Part shown: positions 30,051-42,353 of the stretch, one piece after another | How positions within the stretch are numbered: the first letter of the stretch is position 1 | How the letters are laid out: each line of letters begins with the position of its first letter | Origin: Papiliotrema nemorosa | Lineage: Eukaryota; Basidiomycota; Tremellomycetes; Tremellales; Rhynchogastremaceae | Length of the DNA: 64,000 nucleotides | NCBI GenBank assembly: GCA_032158125.1 | Contig: JASKOT010000004.1 | Span: 1-64,000, forward strand | Direction: 5' to 3' | Notes under the pieces: model-generated | The model's database searches: none | Told to the model about the DNA's origin: nothing | The model's input: only the letters and a program-made list of their open reading frames with translations | Translations under genes and position numbers: made by a program

Positions 30051-32987
30051 TCAGCTCAACATTAGTAGCCGACTGCGTCGCCTGTACTCACACCCAACGT
30101 CCATCCCGATCGATTTCAAAAAATCGTTGAAATCATCCTCCGGGTCGCCAGTGTTCTGCAAAGCAGAGTCAAAGGTGAAATCAGATTGATCCTGCTGTGC
30201 GACCACCGCATCGGCCAACACGGCGGTGAATCCATCGAGTTCAACTGGAGCTGCCGGATCGGCCTTGTTTGGGACTCGACGTAGCGTCGTTCCTGCCCCT
30301 GCGCCGAACAGAAGGGAAGGCTCGTCCTCGTCCTTCTGCCCGAAAGCAGTAAACACAGCTTGGTGTGCGGCTATCATCAGCACTGTTCAAGACGCGGAAG
30401 CGTCTCGACGCACCGCTTTGCATTCGTTGCAACGCAGGCTTTATTGTCAGCTATTTTCCCATACAACGGACAGAACTTGCCCAAGTTTTCCTCAAGCCCC
30501 AGCCGGGTGGAACAGCCGCATAGACCGCCATGGCCTCATCGAGATGGACCAAGACGGTCGGTGTAAGGGATGACTTGGGCGCCCTCGCGGCTGCCGCGGC
30601 GAAAGTCACGATGGCGCTGAAGACGTGAAAGGGGAATGTGTGGAATCGACAGGCCACTTCGTGTTGCACCGCCCTGGTACGTCAGTCTCAGTTGATCAGG
30701 CGATCGTCATACGCACATTGCATCACGGAGCACCTCTGTCAGCATTCTTGAGGTGTCCAGTTCCGCGATGTAGGAGAATCTGTCATCAGCGCCGCTTTCG
30801 GAAGAGCGAATGGCCGCATACCTCATGGGTGATTCGAGCGGTTCTTCTCGATAAACACGTAATGCCTGTACAAACGAGGCTCGATGCAGAAAGTACAGTC
30901 TTCGATCAGCGCAAATATCTTGCGACCATGCAACTCACCCCTCGGCCAAGTACTCTTTCATCATGAGCCGCTGGAAGTCATGTCGCATATTTCCAGTCTT
31001 TGGAGCGTCAAGCCGGATTTGAACTGGCAGACCTGCGTCCACTGATTTCAGGTTAGCTTATCGTCGCTGAATTTGGATGAGGACGCACAATTTCTCATGC
31101 GCTTGTCCAGATCTATGATCTCGTGGTAAGCTGTGGGACCGATACGACACTGGATATCGTTGATCTTTGCCCAGAGGCGCATGTATTTGTACTATCATCA
31201 GCCTGATTTGGACGTAGGGAGGACCGAACTACCTTGAACATATGGACTGGGTCTCAGCAACGTCTTCAAATCAAGGTGAAGAGACTCACAGATTTCATCA
31301 GGGTTGTCGAGTCTGACCATGGGGTATTTTGTACTGACAATGACATCTTGCACCACTGAACCATTAGCGACTGGGTCAAAGCTTTCAAAAACCAACAAGT
31401 ATGACTTACTGCGAGGTCTGCATTGAGTCATGCTCTGCACTACATCCTCTGTATATATCTTGAAGTCGTGAGTATTTTGACCAATGATTTCTCACATCGA
31501 CTCACCTCCCAGAAGACCCTTTGTCTTTCAGCCGTCTCATTATCGCTCAGACCCCATTGGTGTCCATCAAGGTGCAATCCGAGCTGGAATCATTGGCTCT
31601 GGACTTGTCGGTGCCAGATGGTGTGGAATTTCTACACACCTGTAATGCAGAACGCATCCCTAAACCGACGACGCTCCAGAAAAGCGGTGTATCCCGCATC
31701 AGATTCTCGTGAGCGCCAACGCATCGACTCAGGAGGTTGATAGATTGCACAAGTAGGATTGAGCATGTAGTGTCTGCACAGTCAGCTGATGGATCGGTGA
31801 AGGGTAATCCCGCCGACTTACCGAGGGCGAGTGCAGCTCTACCCAAGCGGTGATACTCGAACGACGACTCGTGATCTGCCATATGAGCAGTGACTCATGC
31901 GAGAATGATCAGACAGCTTACATGCTGGCAGACTGATATCCATAGTCACTCCGAGAGAGAGGACACAGAAGACTATCGCCAATCGCTGACTACTGACGGG
32001 ATGTCCACCCGGGTATCCCGCTTCTTTTGACTGATACACATGGTCGAGATGAGGTTGAAAAGTGCTCGGGACAAAGAACGAGTTGTTGAAAGAGCCAATC
32101 TCAAAGTAAGTCTGAGCGAGATGTTGGGCGGCATCGGGGGAAGGAAGCCTTGAACATAGATCTTCTAGCGTTACGCTGGGAGCGGAGAAGGGTAGACTGT
32201 CCGAAGGTAAAGTATCCAACCCGTCTTGCTATGACTTGAGCGCAAGCCATTACACGCATGTGGTGCTCACGAGAAGATACAGGGGACCTGCCTCGCCGAG
32301 GAAGGCACTACTTCCAGGCTGTTCACCCAAAACCAATTGCCCGTGATGTTCTCTATTCAGCGAGCCCGAGCCGAGACGCTCCACGGCAGCAGTAGCAGAC
32401 GGGTTGAAAGAGGTCGATTCGCAGTGAAGTATATTATCGGGGATAGGAGGAGAGGGTTCAGGGGGAGCTTGAGCTTGGTGAACCAGGAGCGGGTGGACGT
32501 CGGTGCTAAACCTTGCGTGGGCTATCGATAGTGCGCCCTCGAGCTCTTCAATTCGCTTCTGCAGCATCTCCGTGGTGAGTGTCGACAATTTTCTGCCTGG
32601 AAGTCAGAACGACTCATGAAGATATTTGTGTGGGCACTGACCATTCGGATTCAGCTTTCCATCGGGACACATGCTGACTCGTTAGTAGCTATAACCTTGG
32701 TTAGAGACGCACAATCCGATTCCTCTCTTCTCGCAATTGTCGCAAGGGAACACCCTGTTGCACCTATACGAATAAGTCATTCTACCCTACGAGCACGGGT
32801 CCTGTAGCAAGACCCACTTCCACTTCATCCGCCGGCATTCTTGACAACTGAGAACCGAGTGCCTTCGGCCACCTCGAGGTCTTTTGACCTTTACCGAGGC
32901 GTCTTCCGTCTCATTCTCCGCCCTGTCACTGATGCCATTCCGAGTGATATTAGGCGTTGACGCTGATGGCGATTCAGAGCGACTCAT
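30051..32987 (-). CDS. Zn2Cys6 fungal transcription factor
   Basis: The start at 32987 gives MSRSESPSASTPNITRNG and an acidic/basic linker, then the zinc cluster split by one intron: C-QE-C-RRMKWK-C (exon 1) and NRVFP-C-DN-C-EKRGIGL-C (exon 2). A coiled-coil-like helix follows (TEMLQKRIEELEGALSIAH). The middle-homology domain includes DAAQHLAQTYFEIGSFNNSF, HPVSSQRLAIVFCVLSLG, YHRLGRAALAL and LHLDGHQWGLSDNETAERQR-VFWEV, typical Fungal_trans text. The last exon ends DDFNDFLKSIGMDVG, an acidic/hydrophobic tail. Many short introns; several internal joins near 30.4-31.4 kb were not worked out. Its target is unknown; the neighbours are PaiA-like and PL14-like genes. Confidence 0.8.
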
Positions 32988-34070
32988 CGTTGCCTACCAT
33001 TGACAAGCGCAAGTCATCAATCCCTATCAGTGATAGCTATTTGCTGGAATCCCATGGGCCGAATGACTTTTCGGATCCGAAACGGAGATCCCCGGGGAGA
33101 GGGGGGGGGGGGGTGTTGGTTGGTGGCATCGATACAACTGCAATGTCGAGCGAAAGTTACTGATATTCTCAGTTCCTAGGCACTCATAGCTGCCGATGCA
33201 TATCTCAGCTGGCCATATGGTGGTTCCGGAGGCGCCCAGTGTTGTGTATGTCGGACATTGTCCATAAGAGCCGCGAATGGGGTTCCATACACTCCGTCCT
33301 GGCAGATCGCCGATGCTGCCGTAATACTATCGAGCGAGTGTGACTCTGCTGATATACTTGGCATGGATGCATGACCATACTGAGCGATCGGGTGGATGGT
33401 GGTCAATAGTCACCTCAGACGTGCGGTCTCTGTCCAAGACATTCGAGTTTCACATGCCAGTTAGCGACACTTCCCGCCATTGCCTCTAGGCCTTTTGTAC
33501 CTCTCGCACTTTCTTGGCTTCGACATACAGAATCACAATTCCTACGAATTTCAATCACCACACTCATGTCTCATCTCTCTATCACTCTATGATTATTCGA
33601 TCTCATCAGCAGACACCGCGAAACCAGCCTCGCCACTCCGATTCTGAAGTGAGTTCTGTGTCGGACTTTGAGAACAGCGGAGATTGAGCGATTTTGTGGG
33701 CAGCGCGAGACTATGGACCAGAGATATACAGTTCATATAAGTAAGCAAGAGTGATATGAGCGTGACTCACCCTCTCATCCGTTTACCAGCCTTTCCCCCT
33801 CCTTCTTTACACCACGACCCACCTGGAGTGGCGTCTACCTATAACCTAACGAAAATTACGCTCATTGTATAGAATTCGGATAGAATACACAAGACACCGT
33901 ATGCTCCCGGACTCAGTGATCGTACAGTGTTGTGGATGGGCACTGATTCACAGGTTAGCGGGTCTTTCTTTGCCTTTCTTTCACGACGTGGATATAACGC
34001 TCTTCGATCAAGCGCGCAGACATCGGCTGTACCGTTTTGGCTATATCAATCTCGATAAACCACCTTCGGT
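32988..34070. other. Gene-poor intergenic region with a 13-nt G run
   Basis: 1.08 kb with no recognisable gene, between the divergent regulator and the lyase. It contains a run of 13 G at 33101-33113 preceded by CCCCGGGGAGA. A 76-codon minus-strand frame (33176-33406) has no family features. Confidence 0.5.
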
Positions 34071-35650
34071 ATGCCAAAATTGTCCACTCGTCCTCATGTC
34101 CGGAAGTCGTCTCTCTCATCCACGCTCCTGCTTGCAATGATCCTCTTAATACCTCGAGCTCTGGCTGTGCCAGTGCAGACCTCTACCGCGACTTCCACCT
34201 CCTCCAGTCCTACCTCCACATTTTCTGAGAACCCTGATCAGGCCAATCCAGCGGAATCAGCCAGCCCGACTGTCCTCGCGTTTCAGTTGGCGGAATCTGC
34301 AGTACAGTCTTCCGTTGTATACAACAACGCCTTACCTACCTCTTCCTCTCCCGAGGCAGCCACAGACCCCTCACCCATGTTCTACCTCGGTTACGACAAC
34401 GCCTGGGACTCGACCGTTGATACTCTTCAGTCGTCCCTGCCAAATATCACCACCTCGAGCTCTGATGGCTCCACTGATATTAGCGCCCAGGCGTTTCAGC
34501 AGATTCCTCAAGCGGCGAGGAACGGTCATTCGTCACTGACATATCGGCTGTATTTCCCCTTGGATTTTGATTTTTCCAAAGATGCTCGACTACCTAGTAT
34601 CTACTCTGGTAGATTGGGCTGTGCCAAGTGAGCACCCCTCAGTTCGTGCGCTATAAGAGAAAACTGACGAATAGCTGTTTCAGTACGCGAGTGCGATACA
34701 CCCCGGAAGGTCTGGGGGAGTTATACCTCTATAACCCTACTCAGAGCCAGAGCGATGCTCTGTGCGCTACACCACCTCTCTCGACCTGCGATGGCACAGG
34801 CATGCACCTTGGTCGAGGAGCATGGACGTTTCCAAAAGGAAAATGGATGACGATCCGACATGAGCTCTGGCTCAACAGTCCAGGACTTTCCGATGGAGGG
34901 TTCAACATATGGGTGGACGGCCAGCTCGTCTTGTCGTCCCATGGCGTGCGATATGGAAATAAACCCACTCGATGTCTCTCCCAAGCGGGTTTGGCTATTC
35001 GACCACCTCCTAACGAGCTATTTGACGGGTGTTTACCTCCCTCTCGGGCTCGATGGGTGTATGGACCAGCGATACGACGCAAGATCTATCGACCTATCCC
35101 TACACCCAAGGTGGTCACTCGGATCATGACGCAGACTGCTGTTCCTCCCGCGGTGACAATCACCCAGAACATCCCGGTCACCGTCACTCAAGCCACAACG
35201 GAGACACAGGTCAACCAAGTCACAATCCCCACGACTATCCAAGTCACCGCCACGGAGACTGCTACGGCCACCACAACATTCACAGAGATTCCCGAACCCA
35301 CCGATCCTCCGGTTGACGATGTCCCTGTGGAGGATCCACCAGAAGAGGATCCACCAGCCGAAGATCCTCCCGCAGACGAAGAAGCGATCCCCGTCGCCGC
35401 TGCGAAAGCCGGCCACCAGATGTCAACACCCACACCGGCGCCGGTGGCTAAGCGGGACAATGGACTGTGGAAGGGGCTCAATGGATATCCGGGAGACGTG
35501 GGATACAATGGTGCAGCACCGGCTGCACCGGGCTATCCATTTACCTTTACCGTTCTCCAGGTGATTACACTTCCCGGGCCAGTAGCGACAGTGACAGTGA
35601 CTAAACCGTTGCCTAAACCAAAACCAAAGCCAGCGAAGAAGAAGCCGTAG
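34071..35650 (+). CDS. Secreted polysaccharide lyase, PL14-like
   Basis: Two exons (34071-34627 and 34675-35650, 47-nt intron, phase 2) encode 510 residues. A signal peptide is present (STLLLAMILLIPRALAVPVQ), then a Ser/Thr-rich spacer. The lyase domain has LTYRLYFPLDFDFSKDARLP, SGRLGCANCFSTRVRYTPEG, LGELYLYNP and GRGAWTFPKGKWMTIRHELW followed by GGFNIWVDGQ, the fungal PL14/alginate-lyase-like beta-jelly-roll order. Such enzymes cleave glucuronan or alginate-like uronic acid polymers by beta-elimination. The C-terminal third is a Thr/Pro/Glu-rich stalk (five PP-x-EDPP-like repeats) ending in a basic KPKPKPAKKKP tail, with no membrane anchor. It fits with the carbohydrate cluster downstream. 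Confidence 0.75.
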
Positions 35651-35897
35651 ACCTGCTCTTTTGTCGACAGGGGTATTTACACGACTTGACGACATCATGT
35701 AGGGGCGGTCGGAAGGGACGATGGCACAATGGCCAAATACCTCACTTGATTCACTTGAGACCCCAGAAAAACATCATACACGTTGTAGAGAGACTATCCA
35801 TGGAGAAATTTCTCGTTTCCCAAAAACACTATAATGCATCTGCTAGCATCCCGAGCCCGTCAGTCGTACATACATACATGAGTGCCCTCGATCTCAC

Positions 35898-36662
35898 TCA
35901 GTCACCTGCTCCGCCCTCATCGGCATGCCTGTCCCCTAGTACACTCGCCAAAGCATCATAAATGGCTCCATGAACACTGTCAAGGGTATCGACCGCGCCA
36001 CGAGCTGCTCGAGCAAGCACTTCTGAACGAGTAGTGAGCGCCAGATACGTTGCTGGTGCAAGATACTCCGCCCCACCCCCTGCCTGTTTGCCCAAGGTCA
36101 TCAGAATAGTAGCGATAGTGCCCGTCTTTGCTGCTACCCTGAAGTCCCGCCACCTCGAGGCAGAACGGATGATCCCGTCAGACCTGATTCTTATTTAGCC
36201 AAGCCAAGACCCATCTTCTCACCTATCGTTCCTAGTGGGCTCCAATCCGCACAGCCATTTGGCGGCTATGAATCGATCTTCAATAGCACTCCTAACCTCT
36301 GTGCTATAGACGTCAGTATCGGAAGCCAGGACGGAGTGCATATCCCTAAAGAGTGCGTTGAGCTGAGTGCTCTCCGGTACGCTACTCGTGATCGTGCGTT
36401 GAGATCCAAGATCCTTGGTGAGCTCGCCCAGCCTCGTGGTCAGCCTCGAGAAGGTCTTCTTGGCGTCCCCAGAGTCTGCACAAAACGTCTTGAGGTCGTA
36501 AAAAATCGGCTCAAGGACCGCAGCGGCGAGAGTAGGATCTCTGTGTAATCTTCCCATCATCTGCGAGTTGTCCGAAACGATACCTACCGATTTACCGACC
36601 ATCCCCCCGAAGTTGACCAAGAGCAACCCAGCAGCAGCGACATTGGATTGCACGGAACTCAT
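35898..36662 (-). CDS. Two-exon paralogue family, member A (unknown function)
   Basis: Exons 36662-36223 and 36153-35898 encode 231 residues. The intron (36154-36222) is phase 2. Exon 1 starts MSSVQSNVAAAGLLLVNFGG (hydrophobic) and ends RFIAAKWLCGLEPTRND with the next Arg codon split. Exon 2 reads WRDFRVAAKTGTIATILMTL, GAEYLAPATYLALTTRSEVL and ends in an acidic tail. Shared with the other five members: a hydrophobic N-terminal helix, the motif [WYN]-[LV]-[CST]-G followed by seven residues and then the split codon, and an Ala-rich hydrophobic segment just after the intron. It is closest to member B (AAKW[LV]CGL). No known domain recognised. Confidence 0.7.
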
Positions 36663-36986
36663 GATGAGAGGCAATCGGCAAAGTCAAGGTTCTGAACTGT
36701 TCTGTACTTACTGTGGATGTCTCCTATCGCTTCTGACTGGAGTATCGCAGGCTTCTCGACAAATCAAGCAGGAGTTTCATGTAGAAGGAAAGAATCTCGA
36801 GCTCTAGCTGGACTGGGCTAGGCTTGGAGAGTCAGACATGGCACTCCACCAAAAACCCAAAAGCGACATCCATCGCCAATGTGGACTGCTCGCTACCAAA
36901 TACGGTACGAGTACAGCCAAGTCGATCTCTCAACTAGCTTTCATCTCCCCTCTCAGTATCGCCCACCGAAACATCAGACCATGTTT

Positions 36987-37817
36987 TCATTGACCGCTCT
37001 TTCTTGACGCCGACGCCGCATCTCCATAATCCTGTTGGAGGTCAAGGAGGCTGTCCGAGTCACAGAGGTAGACCCCAGTCCTAATACTCGAAGCCAGCAC
37101 ACTTGACTGTCCCCTTGAGCGAGAGATCACGGCGTCCAAGATAGGTAACCATGACGCCACCCTGGCGGCTATCTCGCTTGTGACGGGTAACGATCGCACG
37201 CCGTCTCCCACATAATCACCCAGTTTCCACAGCAGAAGCGCAGTGAGTGCAGTCTTGACCGCTCGAACGGTATCCCTGTTTCTGGACACGAGGTGTACGA
37301 TGGAGCGGTCTCTGATCGTCAGCATGCAGCTCTGGTGATTCAACTATTCTTTTCAGTTCACTGACCTCTCAGCCAGGTCATCAGTCAGCCCGCATACCCA
37401 TTTAGCGGCTCTGATGCGTTTTTCAACATCTATCGCGGCTACTAGACTGGATTCGGATCCCCCGCTCCAAAAGATTTCAGAAATTTGAGCAACTTTGACG
37501 AGTAAATGTTTCAACTTTGCTTCATCTGTACTTCGCTGAGTGAGCGTTCGATATGAGGCATGGGAAATCCGTGACGTCGTCTCTGTCAATGTACCGACCA
37601 GGTGAGCAACTTTGATGGCTGCTCCATACTGTCGAGAAAGCAGCAGCTCGGTGCTGATAGGTCTGATCAAGTCCGGGGCCAAGGTGATGTCTCGTTCAAT
37701 TGGTGCCATCGACCTTGGCAGCGAATTGGCATGTAGCAGTCCTGAGACGAGGGAGAGACCGAGGAGGATACTTCCAACCCTACTCGCTCCCGATCGCAGC
37801 GTATCGGTAGTCGACAT
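36987..37817 (-). CDS. Two-exon paralogue family, member B (unknown function)
   Basis: Exons 37817-37366 and 37311-36987 encode 258 residues, with a 54-nt phase-2 intron using a weaker GTCAGT donor. The start MSTTDTLRSGASRVGSILLG is taken because an upstream in-frame Met adds only low-complexity residues. Exon 1 has GSILLGLSLVSGLLH and ends DVEKRIRAAKWVCGLTDDLA-E with the Arg codon split. Exon 2 has DRSIVHLVSRNRDTVRAVKT, then ALTALLLWKLGDYVGDGV. The AAKW[LV]CGL-x6-R junction is shared with member A, 0.3 kb away on the same strand, so these two are the closest pair. Function unknown. Confidence 0.7.
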
Positions 37818-38576
37818 GATTTGTAACCAAACGAATAAGGCGGGAGTCGTGTAGTAGTGTGGAATACTCTCATCGCGTTGAATAGGTTGTCGATTACTCT
37901 CAGCAGGAAGCCCACAGCTCAAAGGATAGTCATCGGGGCATGAATCGCTCAGGTGAGACATCTCCTAATATCGCAATCAGCCATACTCACGGAGAACGCG
38001 AGAAGCTTCGAAGCTTGAGCTGGTCAAGAAGGCCTCGACTGCAGCATAATGAAAGTGAACGCCGTCAATCATGGGCTCATGGGACTTGGTCAGGCGCTAG
38101 GAGACAGCCATGGTGTTGCAGTTAGAAGAGCGATCCAATGAACGTTGCTTCAGCAATCCTCCAGCGATCCGCCTCGGTATCGACGTGTCTTGATGTCCTG
38201 CGATGTTATGAGAGGGTACTCAGCGATGTGTCTGCGCAGCTTGGCTCCTATACACCCTGACATTGGTGAGCTTCGGACTGAGTCTCATTTTGTCCAGACA
38301 TGTACGCCAGCGCTCCTGACATCTCATGCATGAGGACTACGAGTACTTTCTCGCCAAGCATCACCCTCGACGAGAGGTGCTGCGAAGTCGTAGCGAACGA
38401 AGGTCGCTCGCTGCTGACGTCATGTTGACGATTCCTAAACAAAGAATTCTCATTTTCTCGAACGACCGCGAGGTCTAAATGGGTGGTGTACAAGTATCGC
38501 TCAAGACAAGTCAACAAGTGCATGGCGGGCACTGAAATCACCCGGAGTCACACCACTGCAGATTGACACCCTCACG
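37818..38576. other. Intergenic, divergent from SSU1-like exporter
   Basis: 759 bp between member B and the exporter start. A 97-codon minus-strand frame (38248-38541) has no clear family relation. No RNA gene or palindrome cluster seen. Confidence 0.4.
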
Positions 38577-40221
38577 ATGCGAGAATCAGAATCAAGGGTC
38601 AAGCGATGGGGATGGCAGATGTGGGTCCTCATCCCGAGCACCTCGCTGAACATCCAGGTTCAACATGAATCTAGGGACAGGAGCCGGTCCGTGTTCTTGC
38701 CCAATGCGCAAATTCAGGCTGACGGACAGTATCTATAGTTATAGCGACCGAGATATACCCCTTCAATGGTCAACATACGATTGGGACTGTTTTCTTCATT
38801 ATCAACATTGTGGTGTATCTCGCCAATTGCACCATGGCGGTACTCCGGATGATCCGGTATCCTCAGCAATTCAAGCAGAGTTTCTTTGATCAAACAGAGG
38901 CTGTGTGGTTCCCGACAGTCATGGTTGGCATGTCGACCCTTATCACCTGTACCATCCTATACGGCGTGCCGTACTGCGGGGTAAGCGATTGGTGAGGGTA
39001 TTTCGGCGCTCATGGTAGGAATGGCTGGTGACCGCTTGTGAAGTGTGGTACTGGGTCTACATTGCCCTCGCCGCTTGTTCCGCTCTTGTAGTTCAGAGCA
39101 CATTGTGAGTCGTTTTACACGTCCCACGCGTTAACGCGGATCATTGACGCTGTAGACGGACGATACCTCGCCCGCTGGTCAATGTCGCCCCTTGTGACTG
39201 CCTCGAGGTCTACCCTTTGATGTTTGGAGGCGTGGTTGGAGCTACACTCGTACCCGAGCTGTTCAAGATCGACCAAGCAAGAGCTCTTACCATGCTGATA
39301 TTCTCCTTCTGCATGCAAGGTACGGCGGTCACACGACCCCAGCTAATTGTCAGGCTTAGGTTTCTGGATTGGTATTCTCAAGCTCTCAGTGTGGATGGTA
39401 CACGATATGACCCTCGCTCGAGCCGATCCGTAAGTACCCGGCACACTCTCGACTGACTATAGTAAACAACTCCCCGGATACCTCATCTCTGTCGGCGTAC
39501 CTGGCTTTACAGCTTATACGTTGATTGCGCTGGGTAATGCAGCGTTGGATGTTATACCGGCCAACAACGTTCTCTCCGGTCTGGGAGAAGCTGCGCCTAG
39601 TGCAGACTCTGCAGCTTCATCGATCTTCATCACGTGTGTCGTGCTCACCTTCTTGCTCATTGTAAGTGTCCCAGACCCGTGCAATCGCAATGCTAACACC
39701 CAGGGCATGGCCAGTACGTTCTGGTTCAGATGTTGAGGAGGCATGCTAACGTATAGTGTGGTTTTTGCTCATCTTTGGTTTCTTTGTGATTCGCGCATTC
39801 ATCGAAGAACCAAAGAAACCTTTCTCCAAACGATGGACGTTCGTAAGTGACCATCATCGTCGCATATGCTGGACCACCGGCTGACTCGCCAGACCTGGTG
39901 GGCATGGACGTTCCCCCTGAGTAAGCCCTCATATACGCGCCCCGCGAGTGTGTAGTGCTCATCATACAGCCGGAGTAGTCATCACCTTTGCTCGATTTGG
40001 GAAGTATCTCCCGTCTAAAGGCTTTGCTATTCTCAACGTCATTTTTGTGATAGGTATGAGCGGAATGTGAGTTCATGAATCGATCGTATTTGTCCTGTCA
40101 CTGATTGCTCAGGTGGTTCATCAATGCCGTCGGGACTGCGGGAATGCTTTGGAAGAATGATTTGCCGGGGACGATGGACGAGTTTGATATTGAGCGCATA
40201 CATGAACTGCGGGACGACTGA
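38577..40221 (+). CDS. SSU1/TDT-family exporter (sulfite or C4-dicarboxylate)
   Basis: A ten-helix plasma-membrane transporter of the tellurite-resistance/dicarboxylate (TDT) family, which includes yeast Ssu1 (sulfite efflux) and Mae1 (malate). Several small exons at the 5' end join as WQMFNMNLGTGAVSIVIATE and IYPFNGQHTIGTVFFIINIV, the conserved first helices. Later segments are FPTVMVGMSTLITCTILYGV, YPLMFGGVVGATLVPELF, GFTAYTLIALGNAALDVIPA and FWLLIFGFFVIRAFIEE. The last exon ends GTMDEFDIERIHELRDD at 40221. The substrate cannot be decided; sulfite is favoured by the NxGTGAVS and P-F-N-G text resembling Ssu1. It converges on the GH5 gene with only 80 bp between stop codons. Confidence 0.75.
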
Positions 40222-40300
40222 GTTCTTTGGCGCATCGTTTGGGGTGGTGAAATGTATTGCATAGTCTGATTAGTCGTAGCATCATGTATTATACAACATT

Positions 40301-41813
40301 CTAGTGTCTATACTCGGACACTGTGAACACAATGGCGAACAGCAACATGATCGCGACGGTAAGAGAGATGGATGCAGATGCTGTAGGATGGGCTCTACCC
40401 GGATGCTTTGGGGCGGTGTAGTTGAATCCGGCATCAACGCATCCGTTGGACAGTACCGGGAAAGCGAATGTCGATGAGTTGGAAACATCGGATGGGATGT
40501 ACGATTGAGCCACCCCTCTTCTGTAGGACCAGGTGTCGATGTCCCATTCTGTTTTCCCTGCCTATCAGCCGGCAGACGTAAGATGAACTTACAAGTCCAA
40601 TAGTACCATCCGATCACGGCTTGATCCGGGGCAGAAGGGGAATACGCCGCGAGTTGCGCCTCAAAGAAGAGCCTTTGCCATGTTCGCTTCTGTTGACTTC
40701 CTTCTTGGCCCCTCCATGAAGTGGTACTGTTTGGCGGTTGACCACTTTCCAGGCTCCATTCGCCGACGATGGTGGGTGAAATGGAATTGGAATGGAGTAT
40801 CTGGGAAATGTTGCAGATGGAGTCTAAGATTGTTTCATGCGGAAGATCATTCAAGGGCGGGAACGCGTAGTATTGATGTGTGTCTAGAGTGAAGTTGCTT
40901 TGAGAGTTGGAAGATGGGTTATAGTCTGACCAGTAGGATGGTCCCCAGAAAGCATCTACAATGAGCCTTCTTTCTCCATGGCAATACTCACCATGCGCGG
41001 TGGTGTTCATCCCGTAAGGACCGATAATCTCCTCCCCTTGACTGTAGAAATCTTTCAACAAGGTCATCGAGAAATCTCCGCCTAATCGAGGCTCATTGAG
41101 CAGCTCAATCCCTGTTGATCAGTCGAAGTTCAGACTCATATCCCGTGACTCACCTTTGACGACTCCACCATACTGATCGAGCGAGAACTCTTGGGTGAGG
41201 TTTTGGATGACTCCCAGTGTTCGGTCGATGTTCGACGTGTTGGTTGGGAACAGTACAGGTCCGATCAATCCCGAGTTATCTTGGCCATTCTGTGAACCCG
41301 GTGCACCGTGTACATCGATCAACACGGTGAATCCAACCTGTTGCGCCCACTGCACCGCTCGGATCAGGTAGGGGTACTACGAATCAGCCGTTCTTCAGGC
41401 CGGCTGCTCACCTGTCCGTTGACGTAGGGCTCCCAATCTTGCACATCTACAGCCCAATAACCGACGGGGATCCTGACCGAGTTGAGCCCGACCGATTTCA
41501 TCTCCTGAAAATCGTCCAACGTGAAGAACGAGCTGTCATCAGATACAGTCACGATGTAGTGACTCACTCCCAGTGCGACTGAAGGAGCTTCTGACATCCA
41601 GTCTTCCCTGCTGCTGCGCACAGATGCCACTCATCCTGCGAGGTATCATCATATAGAGACGGGGTGATCCTGATGGTGAGCTTGGCTGGATGGCAAAAAC
41701 TTGGGCACTCACCATCGCTCCGTTACGAGCCATCCACCCAAGTTGACACCTCTGATCGAATCTGCGAGGACCACGTGAAGCCAGCATAATGCCAGTACCC
41801 AATGGACTCTCAT
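40301..41813 (-). CDS. GH5 exo-beta-1,3-glucanase, membrane-tailed
   Basis: An EXG1-type family 5 glucan hydrolase. The signal peptide is MRVHWVLALCWLHVVLADS, then the family opening IRGVNLGGWLVTERW; a short intron follows. Next come ITPSLYDDTSQDEWHLCAAA, FTLDDFQEMKSVGLNSVRIP-VGYWA and FTVLIDVHGAPGSQNGQDNS-G. The acid/base Glu is in GIELLNEPRLGGDF, and the nucleophile Glu in TIVGEWSLESGQ. The conserved VIGWYYWTWKTE follows. The C-terminus extends past the enzyme to a hydrophobic segment (ISLTVAIMLLFAIVFTV) and a short basic tail, so it is probably anchored at the plasma membrane or wall. Such enzymes trim beta-1,3-glucan during wall remodelling or external glucan use. Confidence 0.9.
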
Positions 41814-42353
41814 TCGATGGTTCGAGATGACAAGACGAATGAGATGTCCGATGGCGAGGTGAAGTTGTTGTCGATGGTGACGTTAATTGCCCCGCAGCAA
41901 CTTCATACCAAGAACCTCGTCGTCCTCGCCAAGAGCAGGATCACACATCTCCGGTGCATCCATCGCAGCGTCTGGTCTATAGTGTTGCATGTTGAGGAAG
42001 ATCATCGGCCACCTCGAGTATACCTCGCAGGATGTCGAGTGAAGGTAACATTGGACGAGCCCAGTTCGCTGACATGGGCGGCGGCCTAATCATCGGTGCT
42101 CTCCCCGACCCTCCGCCGCCGAACAAACAACACTAGAGCTGATATGGGCTCAAGTCAGAGCGGCTGTCGGGGGATTTGGTATTACTATGGGCCTGTACAT
42201 GCATGACTCAGAGATGCGCCTCATGCACAAGCTGCCCGCCTAATCGTCCGTTTCTTCCGCGATCGGCCCTTCTCTGCAGTCTGACCGAACAGTGTCCAGA
42301 TTCCTTCTTGAGTGACTCACCATGTACGAGCTCATCTCTACCTTTCAACCACC
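41814..42353. promoter_or_regulatory. Divergent promoter, GH5 glucanase / GH63-like hydrolase
   Basis: 540 bp between opposing starts. Open frames within it look non-coding. A CCGCCGCCGAAC tract lies near 42114. No defined site called. Confidence 0.35.

Noticed and set aside
33176..33406. A 76-codon minus-strand frame near the G13 run
   Set aside because: It could be a regulator C-terminus by composition, but no upstream exons connect to it.
38248..38541. Minus-strand frame containing AYMSGQNETQ, which resembles the paralogue junction motif
   Set aside because: No phase-2 donor at the expected distance and no matching hydrophobic segments on either side, so a chance match is more likely.
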